DNA of 5,690 nucleotides from Actinomycetota bacterium. Lineage in GTDB: Bacteria; Actinomycetota; Actinomycetes; Nanopelagicales; Nanopelagicaceae. The notes beneath the pieces are model-generated. The model saw only the letters and a list, made by a program, of their open reading frames with translations, searched no databases and was not told the DNA's origin. Made by a program: the position numbers and the translations under genes. This document shows positions 1-5,690 of the stretch, one piece after another. Each line of letters starts with the position of its first letter. Position 1 is the stretch's first letter. The stretch covers positions 1-5,690 of the forward strand of contig CANGVO010000068.1 of assembly GCA_947457445.1 (NCBI GenBank), read 5' to 3'.

Positions 1-2
1 CT

Positions 3-194
3 AGGGGGACCCATAAGACAAAAGTTCTAGGTGATAACTGGACCGTCGTTTCAAACGATAAATCTCGCGGGGCACATTTCGAACATTCATATGCTCTCTT
101 GCCGGATGGAAAACCATTTGTGTTGACTTCCCCCGATGGCGGTAGATCAAAGTTAAGTTCATTAGATATTCAGGTATCTGATCTTCTAAATTGA
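3..194 (+). CDS. map: Type I methionine aminopeptidase, C-terminal fragment (partial at 5' end)
   Basis: The reading frame is open from base 3 to the TGA at 192-194, giving the last 63 residues of a protein whose start lies outside the window. The fragment reads WTVVSNDKSRGAHFEHS at residues 13-29, which matches the conserved C-terminal block of type I methionine aminopeptidases (W-T-V-V-x-x-D-x-S-x-x-A-x-x-E-H-[ST]). The Glu of AHFEH (bases 81-83) corresponds to the last metal-ligand glutamate of the family, E235 in E. coli. The enzyme removes the initiator methionine from nascent cytoplasmic proteins. After this block there is a tail of about 20 residues (SPDGGRSKLSSLDIQ...) that goes a little beyond the usual family end. 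Only 24 bp separate it from the sigma factor gene, so co-transcription is likely. The main uncertainty is that the other four metal ligands are not visible. Confidence 0.8.
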   Translation, partial: RGTHKTKVLGDNWTVVSNDKSRGAHFEHSYALLPDGKPFVLTSPDGGRSKLSSLDIQVSDLLN

Positions 195-218
195 TTCGAT
201 CCAAACTAGGATGCGGTC

Positions 219-821
219 ATGAGCCAACAGAATCAAGTTGAGTTCACCCTCTGGTTGCGCGAGAACCAGAAGGCATTTCTTCGCGCCGCCAAGGTAATTT
301 GCTTCGATACTCAAAATGCAGAAGATGTTATGCAGGAAGCCCTTGCCGATGTTTATAAGCGTTGGAGCAAGATTCGCGAACACGAAAATCCAGAAGCGTA
401 TTTAATGCGCGTTATGGTCAGCAAACATGCTGATATGCGCCGTAAGTGGTTGCGCCGCCAGCAGGAAAAAGAAACGTCTTGGGATTTGGCCGAGAATATT
501 CGCGACTTAGTAGATCAAACCGATGATGTAACGCAACGTTTATTAGTGCAAGCAGCTCTAAAGACTTTAAGCGCTGCGCAGCGCGCCGTTCTGGTTTTGA
601 TTTATGACCACGGAATGGTTTTGCGTGAAGTGGCCGAAGTTCTGCAAATTCCAATGGGTACTGCAGCTTCGCACTTAGCACGTGGCAAAGCAGCGGTTGC
701 TGCCTATGTCGAATTAGTACCTGAACTTGAGAAATCTGCAAGTAAAGAACTGACAAATTCAAAAAGTTCCTTCAATGAAATAGAAACTGTAATCGCGGAA
801 GTGGTGGATAACAATGAGTGA
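219..821 (+). CDS. ECF RNA polymerase sigma factor, SigE-like family
   Basis: This 200-residue protein has the two-domain layout of an extracytoplasmic-function sigma factor. Region 2 spans about residues 12-80 and includes the AEDVMQEALADVYKRW segment (34-49) and NPEAYLMRVM (57-66), which bind core polymerase and the -10 element. Region 4 spans about 108-160, with TLSAAQRAVLVLIY (116-129) and the helix-turn-helix LREVAEVLQIPMGTAASHLA (135-154) that reads the -35 element. The wording is closest to the actinobacterial SigE family (TIGR02983 type). About 35 polar, acidic residues follow region 4; they do not resemble a known extra domain. The ATG at 219 is chosen because AGGA (208-211) precedes it by 7 nt; the ATG at 211 is in another frame and stops at once. 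Its stop overlaps the start of the next gene by 8 bp. With only 24 bp upstream it is probably read through from map. Target promoters cannot be told from the sequence. Confidence 0.93.
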   Translation: MSQQNQVEFTLWLRENQKAFLRAAKVICFDTQNAEDVMQEALADVYKRWSKIREHENPEAYLMRVMVSKHADMRRKWLRRQQEKETSWDLAENIRDLVDQTDDVTQRLLVQAALKTLSAAQRAVLVLIYDHGMVLREVAEVLQIPMGTAASHLARGKAAVAAYVELVPELEKSASKELTNSKSSFNEIETVIAEVVDNNE

Positions 822-1461
822 TGTAGATCCGCTAATCAAACGCGAAATGCAGTGGATGGCCCTTGGCGTGCTAGAAAACCGCGACCTGGCACCAATCATT
901 ATTGCCAAAGTTCGCCGCCAACGAATTCGTCGAGCACTCACTTCCATATTGGCCGTGTTTGTAATTGCTGGTGCAAGTATTGGTATTTACGAAGTGCTTA
1001 ATCAGCCTGCTGCAATTGTGGTTAATCCAGATTCAGGAGTAACGGGCACCAATGCAGAGACTCAGCCAGAAATAATTGGCCTGCAATCAGACTATCCAGT
1101 TACATGGGAACAAAGCGTTGGCGATCTTGGTGCGATAAGTGGCGCAGGCGGAATTGGCGACACACTTGGTGGACTAACGGCTGTTGGATTAAAAATTTCA
1201 TGGGAACGTTGTGGCCAAGGGCAATGTCCGATAACTTGGATATTGAGTTTAGAAAACAGAACTCAAGATCTAATTTCCACAGCCCCTTCACTTGGGATAT
1301 TTACCGGACACACTCCGATTGTTAGCGATTCACGTCCAACGACGGTGTTGCCTGGCGGTACCGCCCTCTTGGTCTACAGCTTCCCCGAGTTTAAAGAAAC
1401 GCTGCTCACTGCGCCGCGCGATACCTGGCAGTGGAACTGGTACCTAGCTCAACTCCGATAA
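814..1461 (+). CDS. Single-pass membrane protein, putative anti-sigma or sigma-partner protein
   Basis: This 215-residue protein is not a family I can name. It has a short cytoplasmic N-terminus (1-40) ending in the basic cluster RRQRIRR (34-40), one hydrophobic transmembrane segment (about 41-62), then an external part of about 150 residues. The external part is beta-strand-like and Gly/Thr-rich, with a close cysteine pair CGQGQC (C133, C138). Positive charges before the helix predict an N-in orientation. Position and topology fit a membrane-bound regulator of the preceding sigma factor, as with RslA after SigL in M. tuberculosis. However, the cytoplasmic part has no His or Cys at all, so it is not a zinc anti-sigma (HxxxCxxC) domain, and 40 residues is short for one. 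The ATG overlaps the sigma stop (ATGAGTGA), and an SD-like GGTGGA (803-808) lies 5 nt upstream. Membrane topology is fairly sure; the anti-sigma role is inference from context. Confidence 0.72.
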   Translation: MSDVDPLIKREMQWMALGVLENRDLAPIIIAKVRRQRIRRALTSILAVFVIAGASIGIYEVLNQPAAIVVNPDSGVTGTNAETQPEIIGLQSDYPVTWEQSVGDLGAISGAGGIGDTLGGLTAVGLKISWERCGQGQCPITWILSLENRTQDLISTAPSLGIFTGHTPIVSDSRPTTVLPGGTALLVYSFPEFKETLLTAPRDTWQWNWYLAQLR

Positions 1462-1565
1462 AAACCCCCTATTTAATGTTTGCCTACCCGCATAAATTAA
1501 CGCCACAAGAGCGGTAATCAATTAGACGCCATACCCGTGGCTTCGCCTATCTATATGGGGGAAAA
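1462..1565 (+). other. Intergenic leader between the sigma pair and the secreted-protein genes
   Basis: This 104-bp gap must carry the 3' end of the sigma operon and probably the promoter of the following gene. It holds an imperfect direct repeat, AATTAACGCCA (1495-1505) and AATTAGACGCCA (1520-1531), the second differing by one inserted G. It could be an operator or sigma-recognition element, but the match is short. A TTAGAC (1522-1527) and a TATCTA (1548-1553) are separated by 20 bp, too wide for a good sigma-70 promoter. No GAAC/GTC-type ECF promoter and no terminator hairpin after the membrane-protein gene were found. Confidence 0.3.
1557..1562 (+). promoter_or_regulatory. G-rich ribosome binding site deciding a GTG start
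   Basis: The sequence GGGGGA lies only 3 nt before the GTG at 1566. No in-frame ATG lies nearby, and the start at 1566 puts the lysine-rich n-region MKKK directly in front of a signal peptide, so GTG is preferred. The next secreted-protein gene has a similar G-rich site and GTG start. Confidence 0.6.
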
Positions 1566-3452
1566 GTGAAAAAGAAACTAATCGCCGGAGCATCGTCTCT
1601 AGCACTACTCGCGGGGTTGATCACTGCTGCTAATCCAGCAAGTGCAGCGACTATCCGCTTACCAAAGTCTGCGATGAACGCCTGTGTAGTTCAAAACGGG
1701 ATTTATTGCATCGAATCAGTAACGCTTACAACAGGTTCAGGACAGAAAATTCCTCTTACTTATGTACAAAGTGGACAAGAAGTTCCTGCCAAGAAAACAC
1801 CTACGGACTTCTTTGCTCCAGTAGCAAAAGTTGTAAATGGAAAAGTTGAATGGAACGACTGGTGGATGTCTCAGTACCAGCGTGATGTTCTAACGTCAGG
1901 CAAGATGGTTGTGCTTGATGGTTCATCATTAATGGGAACCGCAAATCATCCAGAGCAGGGTGCGAAATACGATCCTGCTAAGAAGACTTTTGACATTAAC
2001 AAGCCTCTTGAATCATATTCATATCCAATGCAATGTTGGGATAACACGGCTAAAAAAGCTAACGAAAAGGCATTTGGAGATTGCTTTAAAGGAAGCACAA
2101 TTTTCATGATCGATAATGAAGTTCGCTTCATCTGGTTTAACCAAACCGCAGCAGAAGCAGCTCAACAAGTTATCAACATGACCTCAAAGGGATCTACTTG
2201 GGTTGACCTTTCAGATTTAGCTGCTCTACAACAACGACCAGTTCGTGGCACCGCATACGATGCTGCAACCAAGACATTTAAAGAGACAGAAGGAATAATT
2301 ATTCCTCTCTGGGTAACTCGCGATGCATTGGTAAATGGTTGGGCAGTTGCCGGTACTGCGGCCGCAGTTCCAGCAGCTGCAGCAGCAACTCCTGCAGCAG
2401 CAACCGATACTTCAACAGCTGCTGTTTCAACTTCTGCAGATGTTGCTCCAATGGCACCTGATGCAGTAACAATTGTTAACTCACCAGCAGAGGCAGGACG
2501 TACACTTCCTGGCCGCTGGACTAACCCAGACTGGCAAGGATTAAACCTTGGTGCGCTTGGTTATGACGGTCTTTACGTAGAAGCCAAGACTCCTAACGAA
2601 TTTGTTTCGAGCTGGTTGATGGTAGATGTTCTTCCAACGCTTACTGGTGCCGATAAGAAACCTAGCCTTGCAGGCCAGGTCGGCAACAAGGCTTATGCAA
2701 TAAGCCTTGATTCAGACATTTCGATTTCAGTTAAAGTTCGCGTCGGCGAAATGCAAACAGGCGTGGTTATTGCTGTTGGAAATACAATCACTATCGCTCC
2801 TGAATCAACTGGTGAGTACAACGCAATTACTATGACTGGTACGCCAGTTACCGTTCCACTTGCTAAGTCTGCAGAAGATTGCACTGGCGAATCCGGAGTA
2901 GCAAAAGCGAACGTTCGCCAGCTACAAATGATTACTCTCGCATCTAACGATGACACATCGAGCTTTGGTGTCGAGGGAACTTCTGGCGGAATGTATGTTG
3001 CTTCCAATGGTGTCTGCAAACTTTCAACTCCAGTATGGAATGAAACTGAAAAGGCATTTACTTGGAGTGCAGCAGCGCCTCACTTCGCACCAGATGGTGT
3101 GACAGTGAACAAGGGCTTCTACAAGGCAGTAATTCCTACAGCCGATGCCGCACTTCTTTGGGGTATGACTAATCCAAACGATGCAGCAACAGCACTTGAG
3201 GTATCACTTACCACTGAAGCTGGCGGAACAGCAGCGTTCCTCAAGAGCATCAGTGTTAAGAATGGCAAGATCATCATCGATGTATCTGGCTTTGAATACT
3301 CACGTCCAAAGCTCAAGATCGGAATTAAGAAGGGCTATAAGCCTTCTGCCAAGATCTTGAACAAGACAACAATTACATGTGTTAAGGGCAAAGCGATCAA
3401 AAAGATCACTGCCGTTAAGCCAACATGTCCAGCAGGATATAAGAAGAAGTAG
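1566..3452 (+). CDS. Large secreted protein with Ala-rich linker and basic two-cysteine tail, function unknown
   Basis: This 628-residue protein is exported by Sec: the n-region is MKKK, the hydrophobic core is about residues 5-20, and NPASAA (23-28) gives an A-x-A cleavage site near 27. The mature N-terminal half (28-260) carries the C-x7-C motif C40/C48 (CVVQNGIYCIE) and a second pair C157/C173. Residues 261-298 form a low-complexity Ala/Pro/Thr/Ser linker. The C-terminal half (300-600) looks beta-rich. It includes the H-F-x2-D-G-x-T-V-x-K-G-x-Y motif (506-519), which the next gene's product repeats with identical spacing. The last 26 residues (603-628) are the basic tail ITCVKGK...CPAGYKKK. 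All eight cysteines could pair as disulfides outside the cell. There is no LPXTG, lipobox, C-terminal membrane helix or recognisable enzyme motif. Very few ATA codons are used, which gives an impression of good expression. A surface or wall-associated structural or binding protein is plausible but unproven. Confidence 0.85.
   Translation: MKKKLIAGASSLALLAGLITAANPASAATIRLPKSAMNACVVQNGIYCIESVTLTTGSGQKIPLTYVQSGQEVPAKKTPTDFFAPVAKVVNGKVEWNDWWMSQYQRDVLTSGKMVVLDGSSLMGTANHPEQGAKYDPAKKTFDINKPLESYSYPMQCWDNTAKKANEKAFGDCFKGSTIFMIDNEVRFIWFNQTAAEAAQQVINMTSKGSTWVDLSDLAALQQRPVRGTAYDAATKTFKETEGIIIPLWVTRDALVNGWAVAGTAAAVPAAAAATPAAATDTSTAAVSTSADVAPMAPDAVTIVNSPAEAGRTLPGRWTNPDWQGLNLGALGYDGLYVEAKTPNEFVSSWLMVDVLPTLTGADKKPSLAGQVGNKAYAISLDSDISISVKVRVGEMQTGVVIAVGNTITIAPESTGEYNAITMTGTPVTVPLAKSAEDCTGESGVAKANVRQLQMITLASNDDTSSFGVEGTSGGMYVASNGVCKLSTPVWNETEKAFTWSAAAPHFAPDGVTVNKGFYKAVIPTADAALLWGMTNPNDAATALEVSLTTEAGGTAAFLKSISVKNGKIIIDVSGFEYSRPKLKIGIKKGYKPSAKILNKTTITCVKGKAIKKITAVKPTCPAGYKKK
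2378..2404 (+). repeat. In-frame 12-bp direct repeat in the Ala-rich linker
   Basis: TGCAGCAGCAAC occurs at 2378-2389 and again at 2393-2404, offset by 15 bp (five codons), so the reading frame is kept. The copies encode parts of the AAATP/AAATD stretch in the linker of the secreted protein. Such short GC(A/T)-rich repeats can expand or contract by replication slippage and change linker length without breaking the protein. Confidence 0.6.
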
Positions 3453-3488
3453 TTTCAACACTTCTTCCATATAGATAATCGAGGGTAA

Positions 3489-3528
3489 ATCGTTCCCGGT
3501 CGCTAAGTCATTAGCGACCGGGGGCGGT
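3489..3528 (+). terminator. Strong hairpin, probable terminator or attenuator
   Basis: A perfect 12-bp stem, CCCGGTCGCTAA (3495-3506) against TTAGCGACCGGG (3511-3522), closes a 4-nt loop GTCA. The stem can extend outward through G-U wobbles and G-C/A-T pairs to about 3489/3528. It begins 36 bp after the stop of the first secreted-protein gene. The 3' side lacks a clean T-run (GGTCTCTTCAT follows), so it is not a textbook intrinsic terminator; U-poor terminators are common in actinobacteria. It may lower transcription of the two genes downstream relative to the first, or protect the 3' end of the first transcript. Confidence 0.7.
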
Positions 3529-3564
3529 CTCTTCATAAGCAAACAAGAAGTAACTCTTAAGACT

Positions 3565-3570
3565 GGGGAA
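3565..3570 (+). promoter_or_regulatory. Ribosome binding site deciding a GTG start
   Basis: GGGGAA lies 3 nt before the GTG at 3574. The start is supported by the signal peptide that follows directly (MKRNRKFSVL...), and the next in-frame Met is about 280 residues downstream. The arrangement resembles the GGGGGA-GTG site of the first secreted-protein gene. Confidence 0.6.
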
Positions 3571-3573
3571 TTC

Positions 3574-5301
3574 GTGAAGCGCAATAGAAAGTTTTCAGTT
3601 CTACTCATTGCAGTAGCGCTAATTTCTCCAGCGCTGGCTTATGGCGCCGATTCAACAGTTCCCGAACAATGGCTAACCCTGCCGTCTCCAGGAGCTGGCT
3701 ACATTGGTTATGAAGCGAATGAGACTGCATTTGCAAACACTGAAGCTTCGACATGGATCAACTTCACATCAGATAACGGCAAAGTTGATGGAAAAGTCAC
3801 AAAGGTAGCAATATGTAATACCGGCGCTGAGGATGGCTGTAACTATTCGGTCTATTCGTACTACCGTGCAATTTTGCCTATTTGTTCTGGAAGCGCCGAT
3901 ATAAATTGCATTTCCGAAATTTTCGCACTTGATGCCAGCGGTAAAAAACTTTCCGTAAGTTCTGCCACCGTTTTTCCTACAAATAATCCCCAAGCCTTCG
4001 CAGGAAATAGAGCGCTAAATGTTCCGCGAGGATCAGGTGCTGCGCTGGTTTCAATTCCTGAAGCGCCACACGCTGGCGGTGATAACTACCTAGTTAAAAC
4101 CACACTTTCAGCCGGTCGCACAGGCGATCAAACTACTTTTCAAACACCGAGGTTAGGTGCATCTATATCTGCAGTAAAAATCATCGATGGTGATTTCTTT
4201 GACCTTGCCACTGAAACAAATACCACAAAATATGATCAAGTTGGCCGAATACAAGTAGGCACAACTCAGACCAAGCCCATTGATGCAAAACCTTCCAAAT
4301 TATGCGTTGCAGTCTCAACTACGCAATGCGCACTTCCATACTCGTTACCCAAAGAGATTTCCTTTGGCTTCTCATTGCGCCTAAATACCAATCTCTCTGG
4401 ATGGCTTCACGGTCGCATGAAAAACGCCGTGATTGAATACAAGACAACTGATGGAATAACAAACTTGTCCGTAACTGCTAATCCAATCGCGGTTCCAGTA
4501 ATCGACGTATGGAGCAAGAGCGATGATCTATCTGATGCTCATGTAGCGTCGTATCTTTCACAATTCTGGGGTGGAGAGGCTACCCACTACACAGCGGAAG
4601 GCGTGATCGGCGGTACTCCAATTACTGAAGCAGAAAAAACTCGCTCCGGTATGAAAAATATATCTTTTAAACATATCAACGCCAGCTTCTCTAAATCTTC
4701 AATGGATAACTTCTTATTATGGCTTCCGGTTGCCAAAGATAAGGCAGCTGCAATGCCTACTCAGTGGCGACTTGGAACTATGACAGATAACGGATCTGGG
4801 CAAGTAAGGGAATGTTTAGATAAAGAGAAGGCACTTGCTGGCGTAGTAACAACTAACTCAACTATGTATCTAGATGGCCCACCAGTATTTAGTGACGGAA
4901 CTCTTGATTACAAAGTTGCATCAACTCACTACGAAGCAGATGGAACGACTGTATTTAAAGGTACGTATGAATTAATCATGTCTTCTTCCGTAGCTCGTTG
5001 TATCTACAAATTTACTTCTGCACCAATCAGCGCAACAGTTTCCATCACATCTGAAAATGGTGAAGCCAATACCGCGACAACCTTGATCAGCGAGAAAAAT
5101 GGTTGGCTCAAACTTGGCGCCTACGGATTCACTTTCTCTTCTCCAACAGTGAAGGTTAAATTGACTCAAGAGAAAACTGTGCCAGTAGCGACCGCCACCG
5201 TTCCAACAAAGAAGTCATCTATAACTTGTGTAAAAGGCAAGATATCTAAAAAAGTAAGCGCAATAAATCCTAAATGCCCGAATGGATACAAGAAGAGATA
5301 G
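3574..5301 (+). CDS. Secreted cysteine-rich paralog with basic two-cysteine tail, function unknown
   Basis: This 575-residue protein has a Sec signal peptide (basic MKRNRK, hydrophobic 8-22, cleavage around 22-25) and no other membrane segment. The mature part has ten cysteines. Four form a ladder C81-x7-C89-x14-C104-x7-C112, with INCIS around the last; another C-x7-C pair is C244/C252, and C414 and C476 may match C439 and C484 of the upstream protein. Residues 261-308 align without gaps to 384-431 of the upstream protein (10 of 48 identical, ending P-[VI]-[TA]-V-P). The motif HYEADGTTVFKGTY (452-465) has identical spacing to its counterpart there. The final 26 residues (550-575, ITCVKGK...CPNGYKKR) are the same tail. 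It is thus a diverged paralog lacking the Ala-rich linker. It follows a hairpin and precedes the next gene by 3 bp. No catalytic motif or wall-anchor signal was seen; its function is unknown. Confidence 0.85.
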   Translation: MKRNRKFSVLLIAVALISPALAYGADSTVPEQWLTLPSPGAGYIGYEANETAFANTEASTWINFTSDNGKVDGKVTKVAICNTGAEDGCNYSVYSYYRAILPICSGSADINCISEIFALDASGKKLSVSSATVFPTNNPQAFAGNRALNVPRGSGAALVSIPEAPHAGGDNYLVKTTLSAGRTGDQTTFQTPRLGASISAVKIIDGDFFDLATETNTTKYDQVGRIQVGTTQTKPIDAKPSKLCVAVSTTQCALPYSLPKEISFGFSLRLNTNLSGWLHGRMKNAVIEYKTTDGITNLSVTANPIAVPVIDVWSKSDDLSDAHVASYLSQFWGGEATHYTAEGVIGGTPITEAEKTRSGMKNISFKHINASFSKSSMDNFLLWLPVAKDKAAAMPTQWRLGTMTDNGSGQVRECLDKEKALAGVVTTNSTMYLDGPPVFSDGTLDYKVASTHYEADGTTVFKGTYELIMSSSVARCIYKFTSAPISATVSITSENGEANTATTLISEKNGWLKLGAYGFTFSSPTVKVKLTQEKTVPVATATVPTKKSSITCVKGKISKKVSAINPKCPNGYKKR

Positions 5302-5304
5302 AAA

Positions 5305-5690
5305 ATGATAAAAATCTATAAAAAGGTAATAACGACACTCTTGGTTTTTGGACTTCTTTCAGTAACAACGAGCGCAATCTCATCAACCCCAGCGCTCCTT
5401 AATCAACCGTGGCAGGGCATCAAGATTATTGAGAATGAACAGTTTTTAAATGGTCCACCAGTTATGTATGCGATTACAGATATGGCCATACGCCAACCGA
5501 AATATAAAATTTGTAAGACTGTAGATGATGAGGCGTGCATAGACACTGATTACATCGAAACCCTTTCCTCTTTGCCTAAGTGTGATTCGGTTAATTCGAT
5601 CAACTGCATTTCTGGTGTCTACGCAGTTAGCAGCACAGGAGTACGTACAGAGGGAACTTTTCAAAAGATGATTGTTGAAAAAGGTGCCAC
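5305..5690 (+). CDS. Secreted paralog, N-terminal fragment (runs off the 3' end of the window)
   Basis: The frame is open from the ATG at 5305 to the window edge: 128 complete codons with no stop. The N-terminus MIKIYKKVITTLLVFGLLSV... is a typical signal peptide (basic n-region, hydrophobic 8-20), with cleavage likely near TSA (22-24). The mature part contains C70-x7-C78-x14-C93-x7-C101, spaced exactly as in the preceding gene's product, with the same INCIS sequence at the last cysteine and a following beta-strand-like stretch ending in a Gly. It is therefore a third member of the local family. The start is 3 bp after the upstream stop, with only a weak purine-rich SD (AGAAGAGA) inside the upstream gene, so translation is probably coupled to it. 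Whether it ends in the basic two-cysteine tail cannot be seen. Function is unknown. Confidence 0.85.
   Translation, partial: MIKIYKKVITTLLVFGLLSVTTSAISSTPALLNQPWQGIKIIENEQFLNGPPVMYAITDMAIRQPKYKICKTVDDEACIDTDYIETLSSLPKCDSVNSINCISGVYAVSSTGVRTEGTFQKMIVEKGA

Noticed and set aside
78..110. GAAC sequence inside map as a possible ECF promoter for the sigma gene
   Set aside because: GAAC alone is too short; no matching -10 element at a proper distance was seen.
418..762. Antisense open frame of 114 codons opposite the sigma gene
   Set aside because: It lies fully inside a clear sigma-factor gene, and its product has no recognisable domain or start site; it is a shadow frame.
1538..1548. GGC-TTC-GCC mini-hairpin before the first secreted-protein gene
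   Set aside because: A 3-bp stem is not a meaningful structure, and no extension was found.
2693..3019. Antisense open frame of 108 codons opposite the first secreted-protein gene
   Set aside because: Its composition mirrors the codon pattern of the sense gene, with no RBS and no known motif.
3443..3467. Inverted repeat GAAGAAG / CTTCTTC around the stop of the first secreted-protein gene
   Set aside because: The 7-bp AT-rich stem with an 11-nt loop is weak and follows from the lysine codons of the tail; the much stronger hairpin lies just downstream.
3300..3608. Antisense open frame spanning the intergenic hairpin
   Set aside because: It reads through the terminator-like stem and the starts and ends of two supported genes, with no RBS or domain.
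3670..3700. LPSPG near the N-terminus of the second secreted protein as a sortase-like motif
   Set aside because: Sortase signals lie at the C-terminus before a hydrophobic helix; this one is N-terminal and not LPXTG.
1..5690. CRISPR array, tRNA, rRNA, insertion sequence, riboswitch or toxin-antitoxin pair
   Set aside because: None of the required repeats, cloverleaf-like sequences, transposase motifs or small paired genes was seen on either strand.

Overview
The window is a 5.7-kb bacterial segment of moderate GC (mid-40s % by eye) with every gene on the + strand. It most likely comes from a low-GC actinobacterium. Two observations support this: a SigE-family ECF sigma factor lies directly downstream of a methionine aminopeptidase gene (M. 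tuberculosis has the similar order mapA-sigL-rslA), and the GTG starts and lysine-rich secreted proteins resemble those I recall from freshwater acI/Nanopelagicales genomes. The placement is inference; no rRNA or other marker is present.

Left part (1-1461): the 3' end of map, then an ECF sigma factor 24 bp downstream, then a single-pass membrane protein whose ATG overlaps the sigma stop by 8 bp. The last two form a translationally coupled pair. The membrane protein sits where an anti-sigma factor is expected but lacks the zinc anti-sigma motif.

Right part (1566-5690): three consecutive genes for Sec-exported, cysteine-containing proteins. The third is cut by the window edge. They look like diverged paralogs. 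All three share an N-terminal C-x7-C motif with Ile two residues before and one residue after the second Cys. The second and third share an identical four-cysteine ladder. The first and second share a C-terminal beta-rich domain and a 26-residue basic two-cysteine tail (17 of 26 identical). None has a recognisable catalytic domain, LPXTG motif or C-terminal membrane anchor. A strong hairpin, probably a terminator or attenuator, separates the first secreted-protein gene from the second, while the second and third are 3 bp apart and coupled.

Working model (inference): the sigma factor and its membrane partner may sense envelope state, and the secreted proteins may be surface or cell-wall-associated. 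Nothing in the sequence proves that the sigma factor controls them; no convincing ECF promoter was found. There is no CRISPR array, tRNA, rRNA or insertion sequence, and no gene-free stretch longer than about 120 bp.
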